A DNA stretch of 64,000 nucleotides. Source: Catenulispora sp. EB89 (GTDB lineage: Bacteria; Actinomycetota; Actinomycetes; Streptomycetales; Catenulisporaceae). The notes under the pieces were generated by a model that saw only the letters and a list, made by a program, of their open reading frames with translations, searched no databases and had not been told where the DNA came from. This document shows positions 52,458 to 62,637 of the stretch, piece after piece. The stretch covers positions 124,001 to 188,000 of the forward strand of contig NZ_JBGCCU010000002.1 in NCBI RefSeq assembly GCF_041261445.1. Direction: 5' to 3'. The translations under genes and the position numbers were made by a program. Numbering within the stretch: the first letter of the stretch is position 1; every line of letters begins with the position of its first letter.

Positions 52458-52485
52458 GCGAACGCGCTGCTGGGAGCGCGTTCGC
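52458..52485 (-). promoter_or_regulatory. Perfect inverted repeat in the oppA leader
   Basis: GCGAACGCGCT (52458-52468) and AGCGCGTTCGC (52475-52485) form an 11-bp perfect repeat with a 6-base spacer, 28-55 bases before the oppA ATG. A TAGAGT box lies just upstream on the minus strand. It is either an operator or a 5' mRNA hairpin. Confidence 0.5.
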
Positions 52486-52570
52486 CACTCTATTCCCGAC
52501 AAAGGGGGCATTCAGTGTGAGCATGCCAAAAGAGTGACAGGTGGTGATCAAAGGCGAAGCAGAACACGAA

Positions 52571-52604
52571 GGGCCGGCACCGCACAGGTGTGCGGTGCCG
52601 GCCC
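52571..52604 (-). terminator. Terminator hairpin after ilvC
   Basis: GGGCCGGCACCGCAC (52571-52585) and GTGCGGTGCCGGCCC (52590-52604) form a perfect 15-bp stem with an AGGT loop, 45 bases past the ilvC stop. No U-run follows. It separates the ilvBNC and opp transcripts. Confidence 0.8.
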
Positions 52605-52649
52605 GGAACAGCCTTGGGGAATCAGCCGTGGCGGATCGGCCCCGGCGGA

Positions 52650-54261
<1,612 letters not shown>

Positions 54262-54266
54262 AGTCT

Positions 54267-56027
54267 CTATTCCTCCCCGTCACCGAAGTCTGGGCGCACG
54301 TCTTGCGCGGCCAGGATTTCATCATTGGACACGCCTGAGGGGACCATCGGCCACACCATCGCGTCCCGGTGCACCACGAAGTCCACGACCACCGGCGCGT
54401 CGTCGATCTCCATCGCCCTCTCGATCGTCTTGTCCAGATCGTCCGGCGACTCGCAGCGCAGGCCCACACAGCCGTAGGCGTCGGCCAGCTTCACGAAGTC
54501 CGGGATCCGGCGCGAGTCCAGGTCGGTGTTCGAGTAGCGCTTGCCGTAGAACAGGGTCTGCCACTGCCGGACCATGCCCAGGCTGCCGTTGTTGATGACG
54601 GCCACCTTGATCGGGATGTTGTTGATCGCGCAGGTGGCCAGCTCCTGGTTGGTCATCTGGAAGCAGCCGTCGCCGTCGATCGCCCAGACCGTGGAGTCCG
54701 GCATGCCGACCTTGGCCCCCATCGCGGCCGGGACCGCGTAGCCCATGGTCCCGGCGCCGCCGGAGTTCAGCCAGGTGTACGGGTTCTCATAAGAGATGAA
54801 CTGCGAGGCCCACATCTGGTGCTGGCCCACGCCGGCGGCGAAGATCGTCTCGGGGCCCGCGATCCGGCCCAGCCGCTCGATCACCTGCTGCGGCGCCAGC
54901 GAGCCGTCGGAAGGCAGCTCGTAGCCCAGCGGGTAGGTCTTGCGCCAGCCGTTGAGCTGCTCCCACCAGCCGGCGTAGTCGCCGCGCCGGCCGGCGGCGT
55001 GCTCGGCCTGGACCGCGACCACCAGGTCGGCGATCACCTCGCGGCAGTCGCCGACGATCGGCACGTCGGCGGTGCGGTTCTTGGAGATCTCCGCCGGGTC
55101 GATGTCGGCGTGCACGATCTTCGCGTTCGGGGCGAAGCTGGACAGCTTGCCGGTCACCCGGTCGTCGAAGCGGGTGCCCAGGGCGACGATCAGGTCGGCC
55201 TTCTGCAGCGCGGTGACCGCCGCGACCGTGCCGTGCATACCGGGCATGCCCAGGTGCAGCGGGTGGGAGTCGGGGAAGGCGCCGCGGGCCATCAGGGTGG
55301 TGACGACCGGGGCCTCGGTGAGCTCGGCCAGCACCCGCAGCTCGGTGGTGGCCCGGGCCTTGAGCACGCCGCCGCCGATGTACAGCACCGGGCGCTTGGC
55401 CTCGGTGAGCATCTTGGCCGCCTCGCGCACCTGCTTGGCGTGCGGCTTGGAGACCGGGCGGTAGCCGGGCAGGTCCATCTCGACCGGCCAGGCGAAGTCG
55501 GTGGCGGACTGCAGCGCGTCCTTGGTGACGTCGATCAGCACCGGGCCGGGGCGGCCGGTGGAGGCGATGTGGAAGGCCTCGGCGACGGTGCGGGCGATCT
55601 CGTCGGCCCGGGAGACCAGGAAGCTGTGCTTGGTGATCGGCAGCGTGATGCCGACGATGTCCGCCTCCTGGAAGGCGTCGGTGCCGATGTGCGTGCTGGC
55701 CACCTGGCCGGTGATCGCGACCATCGGGACCGAGTCCATGTGCGCGTCGGCGATCGGGGTGACCAGGTTGGTGGCGCCGGGCCCGGAGGTCGCCATGCAG
55801 ACCCCGACCTTGCCGGTGGCCTGCGCGTAACCGGTGGCCGCGTGCCCCGCGCCCTGCTCGTGGCGGACCAGGATGTGCCGCAGCCGGGTGGAGTCCAGCA
55901 ACGGGTCGTAGGCCGGGAGGATCGCGCCGCCGGGGATGCCGAAGACGGTGTCGACCCCGCTCTCCTCCAACGACCGGATCAACGAGGCGGCGCCGGAGAT
56001 CGCCTGCTGATCGCCGCGGTCTGTCAT
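54267..56027 (-). CDS. ilvB: Acetolactate synthase large subunit
   Basis: This is a 586-residue ThDP enzyme that condenses pyruvate to acetolactate, or with 2-oxobutyrate to acetohydroxybutyrate. [34 protein letters not shown] (catalytic Glu), the FAD domain with [15 protein letters not shown], and the ThDP motif ([18 protein letters not shown], then [13 protein letters not shown]) appear in order. A leader peptide and attenuator precede it. Downstream are ilvN and ilvC in tight coupling. Confidence 0.97.
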   Translation of the reverse strand: MTDRGDQQAISGAASLIRSLEESGVDTVFGIPGGAILPAYDPLLDSTRLRHILVRHEQGAGHAATGYAQATGKVGVCMATSGPGATNLVTPIADAHMDSVPMVAITGQVASTHIGTDAFQEADIVGITLPITKHSFLVSRADEIARTVAEAFHIASTGRPGPVLIDVTKDALQSATDFAWPVEMDLPGYRPVSKPHAKQVREAAKMLTEAKRPVLYIGGGVLKARATTELRVLAELTEAPVVTTLMARGAFPDSHPLHLGMPGMHGTVAAVTALQKADLIVALGTRFDDRVTGKLSSFAPNAKIVHADIDPAEISKNRTADVPIVGDCREVIADLVVAVQAEHAAGRRGDYAGWWEQLNGWRKTYPLGYELPSDGSLAPQQVIERLGRIAGPETIFAAGVGQHQMWASQFISYENPYTWLNSGGAGTMGYAVPAAMGAKVGMPDSTVWAIDGDGCFQMTNQELATCAINNIPIKVAVINNGSLGMVRQWQTLFYGKRYSNTDLDSRRIPDFVKLADAYGCVGLRCESPDDLDKTIERAMEIDDAPVVVDFVVHRDAMVWPMVPSGVSNDEILAAQDVRPDFGDGEE

Positions 56028-56063
56028 GACTTTCTCTTCTCTGAAGACTCGTACTGGGCCAAC

Positions 56064-56136
56064 AAAAAACCCCCGGAGCCGGAAGGCTCAACGAGGGGAG
56101 GCGCGTGGCTACTTGTTGAAAGTCAGCCTACGCGCC
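56064..56136 (-). promoter_or_regulatory. ilvB transcription attenuator
   Basis: In minus-strand order: a pause hairpin forms from GGCGCGT-A-GGCT-type pairing (56125-56136 with 56100-56110), covering the end of the leader peptide. Then comes a terminator with stem GAGCC/GGCTC plus an outer CCCC/GGGG (56070-56098) and a T6 run (56064-56069). The alternatives are mutually placed as in classic amino-acid attenuators. Confidence 0.82.
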
Positions 56137-56170
56137 TGGCAAGTACGAGAATCGACTGTCGTGTCGTCAT
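56123..56170 (-). CDS. ilvB leader peptide
   Basis: This 15-residue ORF reads MTTRQSILVLARRVG, with consecutive Ile-Leu-Val-Leu and a later Val, ending at 56123. GGAGGAGGG lies 8 bases before the ATG. Codons for the pathway's products are clustered just ahead of the pause hairpin, so shortage of isoleucine, leucine or valine would stall the ribosome and favour read-through into ilvBNC. The organisation matches attenuation leaders known for actinobacterial ilv operons. Confidence 0.85.
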   Translation of the reverse strand: MTTRQSILVLARRVG

Positions 56171-56203
56171 GGTCGTTACCCTCCTCCTCGCCCCTTCCCT
56201 GTG

Positions 56204-58006
56204 TCAAGCATTGATCGGAGCGGTCTCGCCATGCGAAATGGCCCACGTGGCCGCGAGCGGTTCGGCGACCACCCGGTTGCGGCCCCCGGTCTTGGCCCGG
56301 TACATCGCGGCGTCCGCGCGCCGGAGCAGGTTGGACGCCGTGCCGCCGGGCTCGGAGAACGCCACGCCGATCGACGCGCCGAGGCAGTGCGCCAGCCCTT
56401 CGATGCGGTACTCCTCACACAGCCGGCCGCGGATCCGCTCGGCCACCCCCAGCGCGCCGCCCACCGTGGTGCCGACCTCCAGCACGATCACGAACTCGTC
56501 GCCGCCGAAGCGCGCCACGGTGTCCCCGACCCGCAGCGAGCCGGAGATCCGGCCGGCCGCCTCGACCAGCACCCGGTCGCCGGTCTCGTGGCCGACGGAG
56601 TCGTTGACGCCCTTGAAGCCGTCCAGGTCCAGGAAGATCACCGCGACCGGCTCCCACTCGGCCTGCCGCTGGGTCAGCGCGTGCTCCAGCCGGTCGGTGA
56701 GCAGCGCGCGGTTGGCCAGGCCGGTAAGTGCGTCGTGATAGGCGTGGTGCTGCAGGGTGGCGGCCGCGCGGCGCAGGTCCTCGGTCAGGCGCTGGTTCTC
56801 GAACAGCGTCAGCGCCTGCCGGGCCACCAGCGCGACCAGCACCGCGGCGCCGGCGATCAGCACCACCGGGTCCATCCGGCGCCCGGTGTCCAGGCCGTCG
56901 GCCAGCACACCGCCCAGGCTGAAGGCGCCGGCCAGGTACGGCAGTATCCCGCGCACCGTCCGTAACAGCGAGGCCCAGCGGGACGGCGAGTCGATGAAGC
57001 GCGTCCCGGAGCCGATGCCGCGTGCGGCGGGGACGTCCGGGGCGGCCAGCGTGAGCGCGACCTCGCGGCCGGTGGCGGCGTCGCAGTCGTGCAGGCCGAT
57101 CGAGCATCCGGTGCCGCACTGGTGCATCAGACCCGCGGCCGCGGCGCCGCCGGCCGCGCCGCGGCCGATCCGTTCGGGCCGCCAGCCGTCGCCGTACCAG
57201 GCCGCCACCGCGATCACCAGGTAGCCGGCGAACCAGCCGGTGTCCAGGATGCCGCCGGACCGGTAGCCGTCGCGCACTGCGGGCATGGTGAAGATCGAGT
57301 CGCAGACCACGATCATCAGGTAGCCGACCCGCACCCCGGTGCCGATCCCGCCCCGCTCCCCCGGCGTGCGCGCCCGCAGCGCCAGCAGCAGGCTGACCAG
57401 CACCAGGTCGAAGGCCGGATAGCCGAGGACCAGGAAGGTGCGCACCGGGGAGTCCACCCGCTCGATGGCCAGCGCCAGCGCGAGCACCCAGGCCACCACG
57501 AACAGCGAGCCGGCCACCAGCGTGGTGTCCAGCAGCAGCCGGACCCGGACCGACAGGCTGACCTGCTCGCCGTGCGCGGTGACGAAGGCGGCCAGGGCCA
57601 GCGGCCCGAAGAACAGGAAGGACCAGTCGGCGGCCGACGGGCTCGGCGGCGTGACGTCCAGGACCAGCTCGTACCAGGCCCACACCGCGTTCCCGACCGC
57701 CGCGGCCAGACAGGACAGCCCGGCCAGCAGCCACGAGTAGCAGCGGAAGCAGGCCATCCGGTAGAAGCGCACCATCAGGACCGTGCGATGGATGCACGCC
57801 GCCGCCGCGAGACCCGCGGCGGCGGCCAGACCCGCGTCGCCCATCAGGGCCGGGACCGCGCCGGCCGGACCGACCAGGGCCACGGACGCGTGCGCGGCGA
57901 TCAGAACGGCGGCGGCCTTATAGCCCGGCGGCACGCCGTGGATGCGCGCCCCGGGCAGCCGCCGCATGTGCAGGGCCGGAATCGGCCCTCGCCTGTCCAG
58001 TCCCAT
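56204..58006 (-). CDS. Membrane GGDEF diguanylate cyclase
   Basis: About 9-10 membrane helices occupy residues 28-290 and 345-390 or so of this 600-residue protein. A GGDEF domain follows (about 415-585): HDALTGLANRALL, VIFLDLDGFKGVNDSVGH, active site ARFGGDEFVIV, and GASIGVAF. RVGD, 5 residues before GGDEF, is an intact inhibitory I-site. It should make c-di-GMP from GTP. No EAL domain is attached. It ends 34 bases before the ilvB leader, which must use a promoter near or inside its 3' end. Confidence 0.92.
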   Translation of the reverse strand: MGLDRRGPIPALHMRRLPGARIHGVPPGYKAAAVLIAAHASVALVGPAGAVPALMGDAGLAAAAGLAAAACIHRTVLMVRFYRMACFRCYSWLLAGLSCLAAAVGNAVWAWYELVLDVTPPSPSAADWSFLFFGPLALAAFVTAHGEQVSLSVRVRLLLDTTLVAGSLFVVAWVLALALAIERVDSPVRTFLVLGYPAFDLVLVSLLLALRARTPGERGGIGTGVRVGYLMIVVCDSIFTMPAVRDGYRSGGILDTGWFAGYLVIAVAAWYGDGWRPERIGRGAAGGAAAAGLMHQCGTGCSIGLHDCDAATGREVALTLAAPDVPAARGIGSGTRFIDSPSRWASLLRTVRGILPYLAGAFSLGGVLADGLDTGRRMDPVVLIAGAAVLVALVARQALTLFENQRLTEDLRRAAATLQHHAYHDALTGLANRALLTDRLEHALTQRQAEWEPVAVIFLDLDGFKGVNDSVGHETGDRVLVEAAGRISGSLRVGDTVARFGGDEFVIVLEVGTTVGGALGVAERIRGRLCEEYRIEGLAHCLGASIGVAFSEPGGTASNLLRRADAAMYRAKTGGRNRVVAEPLAATWAISHGETAPINA

Positions 58007-58169
58007 GGCAGTGCGTCACCAACCCTCGCTGACTTCCGACGGAAGGCTGACTCTAGGGCACTGACCCCTTACGCACCGTCATATTAGCGGGAGATAACCG
58101 AGATGAGAGCGTGAATCATCACCGATCGGGTCAATAGCCTGCCTTTCGGAGGACTTCTCAGGGCCCCCT

Positions 58170-59768
58170 TCAGAGCACTGTCTCACCATTGGCGAGCAGA
58201 CCAAAGGTCACCGCGTCGACGAGTGCCTGCCAGGACGCCGTGATGACGTTCTCGTCCACGCCGACGGTCGACCACTCCGTCGTGCCGTCCGAAGTGGTGA
58301 TCAACACCCTGGTACGCGACGCCGTGCCGTGGTCGCCGGTCAGGATCCGCACCTTGTAGTCCATCAGCTCCAGACCCGCCAGCGCCGGGTAAGCGGCGGC
58401 CAGCGCGGTGCGCAGCGCCGTGTCCAGGGCGTTGACCGGGCCGTTGCCCTCGCCGGCGGCGAGCACCTCCTCGTCCTTGACCTTCAGCTTCACCGTCGCC
58501 TGGTTGACCACCGCGCCGTCGGCCAGCTGCTCGGCGAAGGTGCGCCAGGACAGCACCTCGAAGAAGCGCACCGGCGCGCCGCTGAGCTCGCCGCGCAGCA
58601 GCAGCTCGAAGCTGGCGTCGGCGGCCTCGAAGGAGTAGCCGTGCGCCTCCAGCTCCTTCACCCGGTTGGTCACCCGGCCCAGCGTGTCGGGGTCCGCGGA
58701 CAGGTCGAAGCCGAGCTCGCGGCCCTTGAGCTCGATCGAGGCCCGGCCGGCCATCTCCGAGACCAGCATCCGCATGTCGTTGCCGACCAGCTGCGGGTCG
58801 ATGTGCTGGTACAGGCCGGGGTCGACGCGGACCGCCGAGGCGTGCAGCCCGGCCTTGTGCGCGAAGGCCGACAGCCCGACGTAGGGGGCCTGCGGGTTCG
58901 GCGCCAGGTTGGTGACCTCCGAGACCGCGTGCGCGATCCGGGTCATCTCGGCCAGCCCGGCCGGCGGGATCACCTCGCGGCCCAGCTTGAGCTGCAGGTT
59001 GGCGACCACGCTGAACAGGTTCGCGTTGCCGGAGCGCTCGCCGTAGCCGTTGGCGGTGCCCTGCACGTGGGTCGCGCCGGCGTCGACCGCGGCCAGCGCG
59101 TTGGCCACCGCGCAGGCGGCGTCGTCGTGGGTGTGGATGCCGATCCGGGTGCCGGTGGCCTCGCGCACCTCGTGCACGATGTCCGCGAGCTGCGCCGGGA
59201 GCATGCCGCCGTTGGTGTCGCAGAGCACGACCACGTCCGCCCCGGCCTCGGCCGCGGTGCGCAGGCACTCCAGGGCGTAGTCCCGGTCGGCCAGGTAGCC
59301 GTCGAAGAAGTGCTCGGCGTCCAGGAACACCCGGCGCCCCTCGGCCCGCAGGTGCTCGACGGTGTCCCGGATCATCGCCAGGTTCTCCTCCAAGGTGGTC
59401 CGGAGCGCCAGGTCGACATGCCGGACATGGCTTTTGGCCACCAGCGTGACGATCGGCGCCCCGGACTCCCGCAGCGCGGCCACCAACGGGTCGTCGGCGG
59501 CCTTCACACCGGTCCGGCGGGTTTTGCCGAACGCGGCGAGCTGCGCGTGCTTCAGGTCGAGCTCTGTTTGAGCCCGCCGGAAGAACTCCGTGTCCTTCGG
59601 GACGGCCCCGGGCCATCCCCCTTCGATGAAGCCGACGCCCAAGGAGTCCAGGTGCCGGGCGATCGTGAGCTTGTCGGCGACGGCGAGGGTCAGGCCCTCC
59701 TGCTGGCTGCCGTCGCGCAGGGTGGTGTCGTAGACGTGGAAGGACTCGTAGTCGCCTTGTGCGGACAT
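58170..59768 (-). CDS. cimA: Citramalate synthase
   Basis: This is a 532-residue DRE-TIM metallolyase. VYDTTLRDGSQQEGLTL and the GFIEGGWPGAVPKDTEFF motif mark citramalate synthases rather than isopropylmalate synthase (whose barrel has EVGFPS). HTHDDAACAVANALAAVDAG is the metal-binding signature, and the C-terminal half is a LeuA-type allosteric domain (LELMDYKVRIL). It condenses pyruvate and acetyl-CoA to citramalate, which LeuCD and LeuB turn into 2-oxobutyrate for isoleucine. A leader peptide and terminator precede the start. Confidence 0.92.
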   Translation of the reverse strand: MSAQGDYESFHVYDTTLRDGSQQEGLTLAVADKLTIARHLDSLGVGFIEGGWPGAVPKDTEFFRRAQTELDLKHAQLAAFGKTRRTGVKAADDPLVAALRESGAPIVTLVAKSHVRHVDLALRTTLEENLAMIRDTVEHLRAEGRRVFLDAEHFFDGYLADRDYALECLRTAAEAGADVVVLCDTNGGMLPAQLADIVHEVREATGTRIGIHTHDDAACAVANALAAVDAGATHVQGTANGYGERSGNANLFSVVANLQLKLGREVIPPAGLAEMTRIAHAVSEVTNLAPNPQAPYVGLSAFAHKAGLHASAVRVDPGLYQHIDPQLVGNDMRMLVSEMAGRASIELKGRELGFDLSADPDTLGRVTNRVKELEAHGYSFEAADASFELLLRGELSGAPVRFFEVLSWRTFAEQLADGAVVNQATVKLKVKDEEVLAAGEGNGPVNALDTALRTALAAAYPALAGLELMDYKVRILTGDHGTASRTRVLITTSDGTTEWSTVGVDENVITASWQALVDAVTFGLLANGETVL

Positions 59769-59801
59769 GCCCGGGACTCCTCGGCTGTGCAGGCTTCATA
59801 G

Positions 59802-59839
59802 AAAAAACAGAAAACCTCCCGTGGGAATCCACGAGAGGT
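59802..59839 (-). terminator. Attenuator terminator in the cimA leader
   Basis: ACCTCCCGTGG (59814-59824) and CCACGAGAGGT (59829-59839) form an 11-bp stem in the RNA with one G-U pair and a 4-base loop. On the minus strand it is followed by TTT CTG TTTTTT (59813-59802). It lies wholly between the leader ORF and cimA, 34 bases before the ATG, so it can only serve as a regulated or partial terminator. Confidence 0.87.
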
Positions 59840-59864
59840 CTGCGCGCTGGCGGTGGGCAGTGGC

Positions 59865-59921
59865 TTATCGCTGCTCCGGTGCCGGCGCGCACGCCGTAAT
59901 AATCTGCGGCTGATGCTGCAT
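59865..59921 (-). CDS. Candidate cimA leader peptide with Ile-Ile codons
   Basis: An 18-residue ORF reads MQHQPQIITACAPAPEQR and stops 26 bases before the terminator stem. The two Ile codons are both ATT, a codon avoided elsewhere in this GC-rich sequence. TGCGCGC just after them (59885-59891) is complementary to GCGCGCA (59841-59847) directly before the terminator stem, a possible pause or antiterminator pairing. No clear Shine-Dalgarno is present, so leaderless translation or a different frame (an overlapping MLIPCSIS frame) must be considered. Confidence 0.5.
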   Translation of the reverse strand: MQHQPQIITACAPAPEQR

Positions 59922-59968
59922 GGGATCAACATTGCCACAACTCCGCGCGGCTGGGACAGTGCATCTCG

Positions 59969-61249
59969 TCATGCGGGATCGGGCACATCACGCATGTGGC
60001 GCAGCGGCGAGAAGAACACCCAGGCCACGGCCACGTAACTGCCGATCACCGCGATCCACAGCGTGGGCCGCAGCCCGAGCCAGGTGCCGACCACACCGCC
60101 GAGCAGCGCGCCCAGCGGCATGGTGCCCCAGACGATGAACCGGACGCTGGCGTTCATCCGCCCGAGCAGCGCGTGCGGGGTGATCGCCTGCCGGTAGGAG
60201 ACCTGCGCGACGTTGTAGACGACCGCCATCATCCCGAAGAACGCCAGGCCGGCGCCGTAGAGCAGCACGGCCCAACCAGGCCTCGCCAGCGGCGCCAGGA
60301 ACGCCGGGATCCCCAGCACCAGCGGCGCCAGCCAGATGATCCGCGCGCTGCCGAAACGCTTGGCCAACGGCCCGGCGGCGACGCCGCCGACCATCCCGCC
60401 GACCGCGGCCAGAGTCAGCAGCAGGCCGACGCCGCTCGCCTTGAGGTGCAGCACCCGGACCATGAAGGGCATCTCCACGGCCAGCATCATCGCGCTGAAC
60501 AGGTTGCTGGTGCCGGTGCAGGCCACGACCTTGCGCAGGATCGGGTGCCCGAGGACGAAGTGCAGGCCCTCCTTGACGTCGTCCCGGATCCTGCGCTCCT
60601 TGTGGCCGGGATGCGGCGGCTGCTCCGGCGTCCGGATCAGCAGCAGCGACAGCGCGGACAGGCCGTAGCTGGCCGCGTCGGCGACCAGCGCCCGCGCCGC
60701 GCCGAGCGCCCCGACCAGCACGCCGCCCAGCGACGGCCCGGCGAACTGTGCGAAGGACTGCGTGACGCCGAGCTTGCCATTGCCGTCGACCAGGTCCTCC
60801 CGCTCCAGCAGGGTCGGCAGGTAGCTCTGGTAGGCGACGTCGAAGAACACCGTCAGCACGCCGGCCAGCAGCGCGACGATCAGCAGGTGGAGGTAGGTCA
60901 GGTGCAGCCCGGGCAGCGTCGCCAGCGGCACCGAGGCCATCAGCAGCAGCCGGCCCAGATCGCACCACATCATCAGCCGGTGCTTCGCGGCCCGGTCCAC
61001 CATGGCCCCGGCCGGCAGCGCGACCAGCAGGAACGGCACCGTGCTCATCGCGGTGAGCAGGCCGACCTGGAAGGTGCTGGCGTCCAGCAGCACCACGGCG
61101 GCCAACGGCAGCGCCAGCACGGTGACCGAGCTGCCGATCTCGCTGACCGACTGGCCGCCCCACAGCAGCAGGAAGTCGCGGTGGCGCCACAACGAACGGC
61201 GGGGCGCGGAGTCGGTCGGGGTCTGTGTCACCTTTAAAGGCTGTGTCAC
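59969..61249 (-). CDS. MFS transporter
   Basis: This 426-residue protein has 12 predicted membrane helices. FLLLWGGQSVSEIGSSVTVL is the typical first helix of the MFS_3 (macrolide-efflux-like, enterobactin exporter) group, and PAGAMVDRAAKHRLMMWCDL is the loop 2-3 motif. The frame starts at GTG 61249; a second GTG at 61231 repeats the same context, and choosing it would remove a rare TTA leucine codon at position 5. The substrate is unknown. Confidence 0.88.
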   Translation of the reverse strand: MTQPLKVTQTPTDSAPRRSLWRHRDFLLLWGGQSVSEIGSSVTVLALPLAAVVLLDASTFQVGLLTAMSTVPFLLVALPAGAMVDRAAKHRLMMWCDLGRLLLMASVPLATLPGLHLTYLHLLIVALLAGVLTVFFDVAYQSYLPTLLEREDLVDGNGKLGVTQSFAQFAGPSLGGVLVGALGAARALVADAASYGLSALSLLLIRTPEQPPHPGHKERRIRDDVKEGLHFVLGHPILRKVVACTGTSNLFSAMMLAVEMPFMVRVLHLKASGVGLLLTLAAVGGMVGGVAAGPLAKRFGSARIIWLAPLVLGIPAFLAPLARPGWAVLLYGAGLAFFGMMAVVYNVAQVSYRQAITPHALLGRMNASVRFIVWGTMPLGALLGGVVGTWLGLRPTLWIAVIGSYVAVAWVFFSPLRHMRDVPDPA

Positions 61250-61309
61250 TCCCCGACCTTCTCGCGCGCCCCGCTCGGTTTCAACCGAACAGCGGCGAAA
61301 ACCCCGCCA

Positions 61310-62407
61310 CTAGGCGATCTTGCGCAGCCAGTGGTGCAGGTCCGGAGCCTTGCCGGTCTGGATGTCGAGCAGCGCCTCGCGGATCTTCAGCGTCACCGGG
61401 CCCGGCTCGCCGTTCCCGATGGTGAACTCGCCGTCCTTGCCCTTGACCTTGCCCAGCGGCGTCACCACGGCCGCGGTGCCGCAGCCGAACACCTCGGTGA
61501 TCTCCCCGGAGGCCACGCCGTCGCGCCACTGCTCGACCGAGATGGTCCCCTCCTCGGCCGGGATGCCGAGGTCGGCGGCCACCTTGAGGAGCGAGTCGCG
61601 GGTGATGCCGGGCAGCAGCGAACCGGTCAGCGCCGGCGTCATCAGCCGCGCGTCGGCGCCCTGGCCGTAGACGAAGTAGAGGTTGTTGCTGCCCATCTCC
61701 TCGACGTACTTGTGCTCGAAGCCGTCGAGCCACACCACCTGGTCGCAGCCCTGCTCCACGGCCTGGGCCTGGGCCAGGAAGCTGGCCGCGTAGTTGCCGC
61801 CGCACTTGGCCTCGCCGGTACCGCCCTTGACCGCGCGCACGTAGTCCTCGGACAGCCACACCGTCACCGGCTTGACGCCGCCGGCGAAGTAGGAGCCGGC
61901 GGGACCGGCGATCAGCATGAACAGGTACTCCTTGCTCGGCGAGTTCACGCCGAGGCCGACCTGCGTGGCGAACATGAAGGGGCGCAGGTACAGGCTGCGG
62001 CCCTCGCCCTCGGGCACCCACTCGCGGTCGGTGCTGACCAGCGCGTCGATGGCGGCCAGGAACAGGTCCTCGGGCAGCTCCGGCATCGCCATCCGGGCCG
62101 CGCTGCGGTTGAAGCGCGCGGCGTTGGCGTCGGGGCGGAAGGAGACGATCTGGCCGTCGTCGGTCCGGAACGCCTTCAGACCCTCGAAGATCTCCTGGCC
62201 GTAGTGCAGGACCGAGGCCGCCGGGTCCAGGCTCACCGGGCCGTAGGCCGCCAGGACGGCGTCGTGCCAGCCCTTGCCCTCGGTGTAGCGGATCGTGACC
62301 ATGTGGTCGGAGAAGATCTGGCCGAACCCGCCGACCGCCTTCAGCGCCTCGCGCTCTTCAACGGGCTTGGGGGTGCTGCTCGGCTTAAGTTCGATGGTCA
62401 GTGACAT
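61310..62407 (-). CDS. ilvE: Branched-chain amino acid aminotransferase
   Basis: This is a 365-residue fold-type IV PLP enzyme that makes isoleucine, leucine and valine from their keto acids. HYGQEIFEGLKAFR, YLRPFMFATQVGLGVNSPS, the PLP lysine in GGTGEAKCGGNYAAS and VWLDGFEHKYVEEMGSNN are the family signatures. EVFGCGTAAVVTPLG near the end binds the phosphate. AAGGAGG lies 9 bases before the ATG at 62407. It lies downstream of leuB on the same strand with its own likely promoter. Confidence 0.95.
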   Translation of the reverse strand: MSLTIELKPSSTPKPVEEREALKAVGGFGQIFSDHMVTIRYTEGKGWHDAVLAAYGPVSLDPAASVLHYGQEIFEGLKAFRTDDGQIVSFRPDANAARFNRSAARMAMPELPEDLFLAAIDALVSTDREWVPEGEGRSLYLRPFMFATQVGLGVNSPSKEYLFMLIAGPAGSYFAGGVKPVTVWLSEDYVRAVKGGTGEAKCGGNYAASFLAQAQAVEQGCDQVVWLDGFEHKYVEEMGSNNLYFVYGQGADARLMTPALTGSLLPGITRDSLLKVAADLGIPAEEGTISVEQWRDGVASGEITEVFGCGTAAVVTPLGKVKGKDGEFTIGNGEPGPVTLKIREALLDIQTGKAPDLHHWLRKIA

Positions 62408-62501
62408 CTCGCGCGTCCTCCTTGACGGCCTAGACGGCCAGCTCTGGCCCGGTGTGCAGCCGAGGTGCGCAGCTCGCAGCGCCCCTCCCAGGGAAAATCC
62501 C

Positions 62502-62545
62502 ATTATCTGAGACCGTACCTCAGGAGCGGGTCGAGGCATACCTCG
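62502..62545 (-). promoter_or_regulatory. Candidate ilvE promoter and palindrome
   Basis: On the minus strand GATAAT (62502-62507) is a good -10 box without a clear -35. CGAGGCATACCTCG (62532-62545) is a perfect 5-4-5 palindrome at about the -35 to -40 position, a possible operator for ilvE. Confidence 0.4.
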
Positions 62546-62574
62546 GTTCACGCCCTGGCGCGGGCGTGACGCAA

Positions 62575-62607
62575 ACCGGCCTGGCATCCTGCTGCCGCCA
62601 GGCCGGT
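62575..62607 (-). terminator. Terminator hairpin after leuB
   Basis: ACCGGCCTGGC (62575-62585) and GCCAGGCCGGT (62597-62607) form a perfect 11-bp stem with an 11-base loop, 30 bases past the leuB stop. No strong U-run follows. Confidence 0.7.
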
Positions 62608-62637
62608 CTCCGGGTGTGGATGTGTTACAGCGGCGTG

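Noticed and set aside
56202-56207. TTGACA as the -35 of the ilvB leader promoter
   Set aside because: The expected -10 position is occupied by the purine-rich ribosome site; no TAnnnT box lies at 16-19 bases.
59690-59938. 82-codon minus-strand open frame (MAMLIPCSIS...) spanning the cimA leader and start
   Set aside because: It continues through the terminator and into cimA in another frame without a stop, unlike a leader peptide; kept only as an alternative frame.
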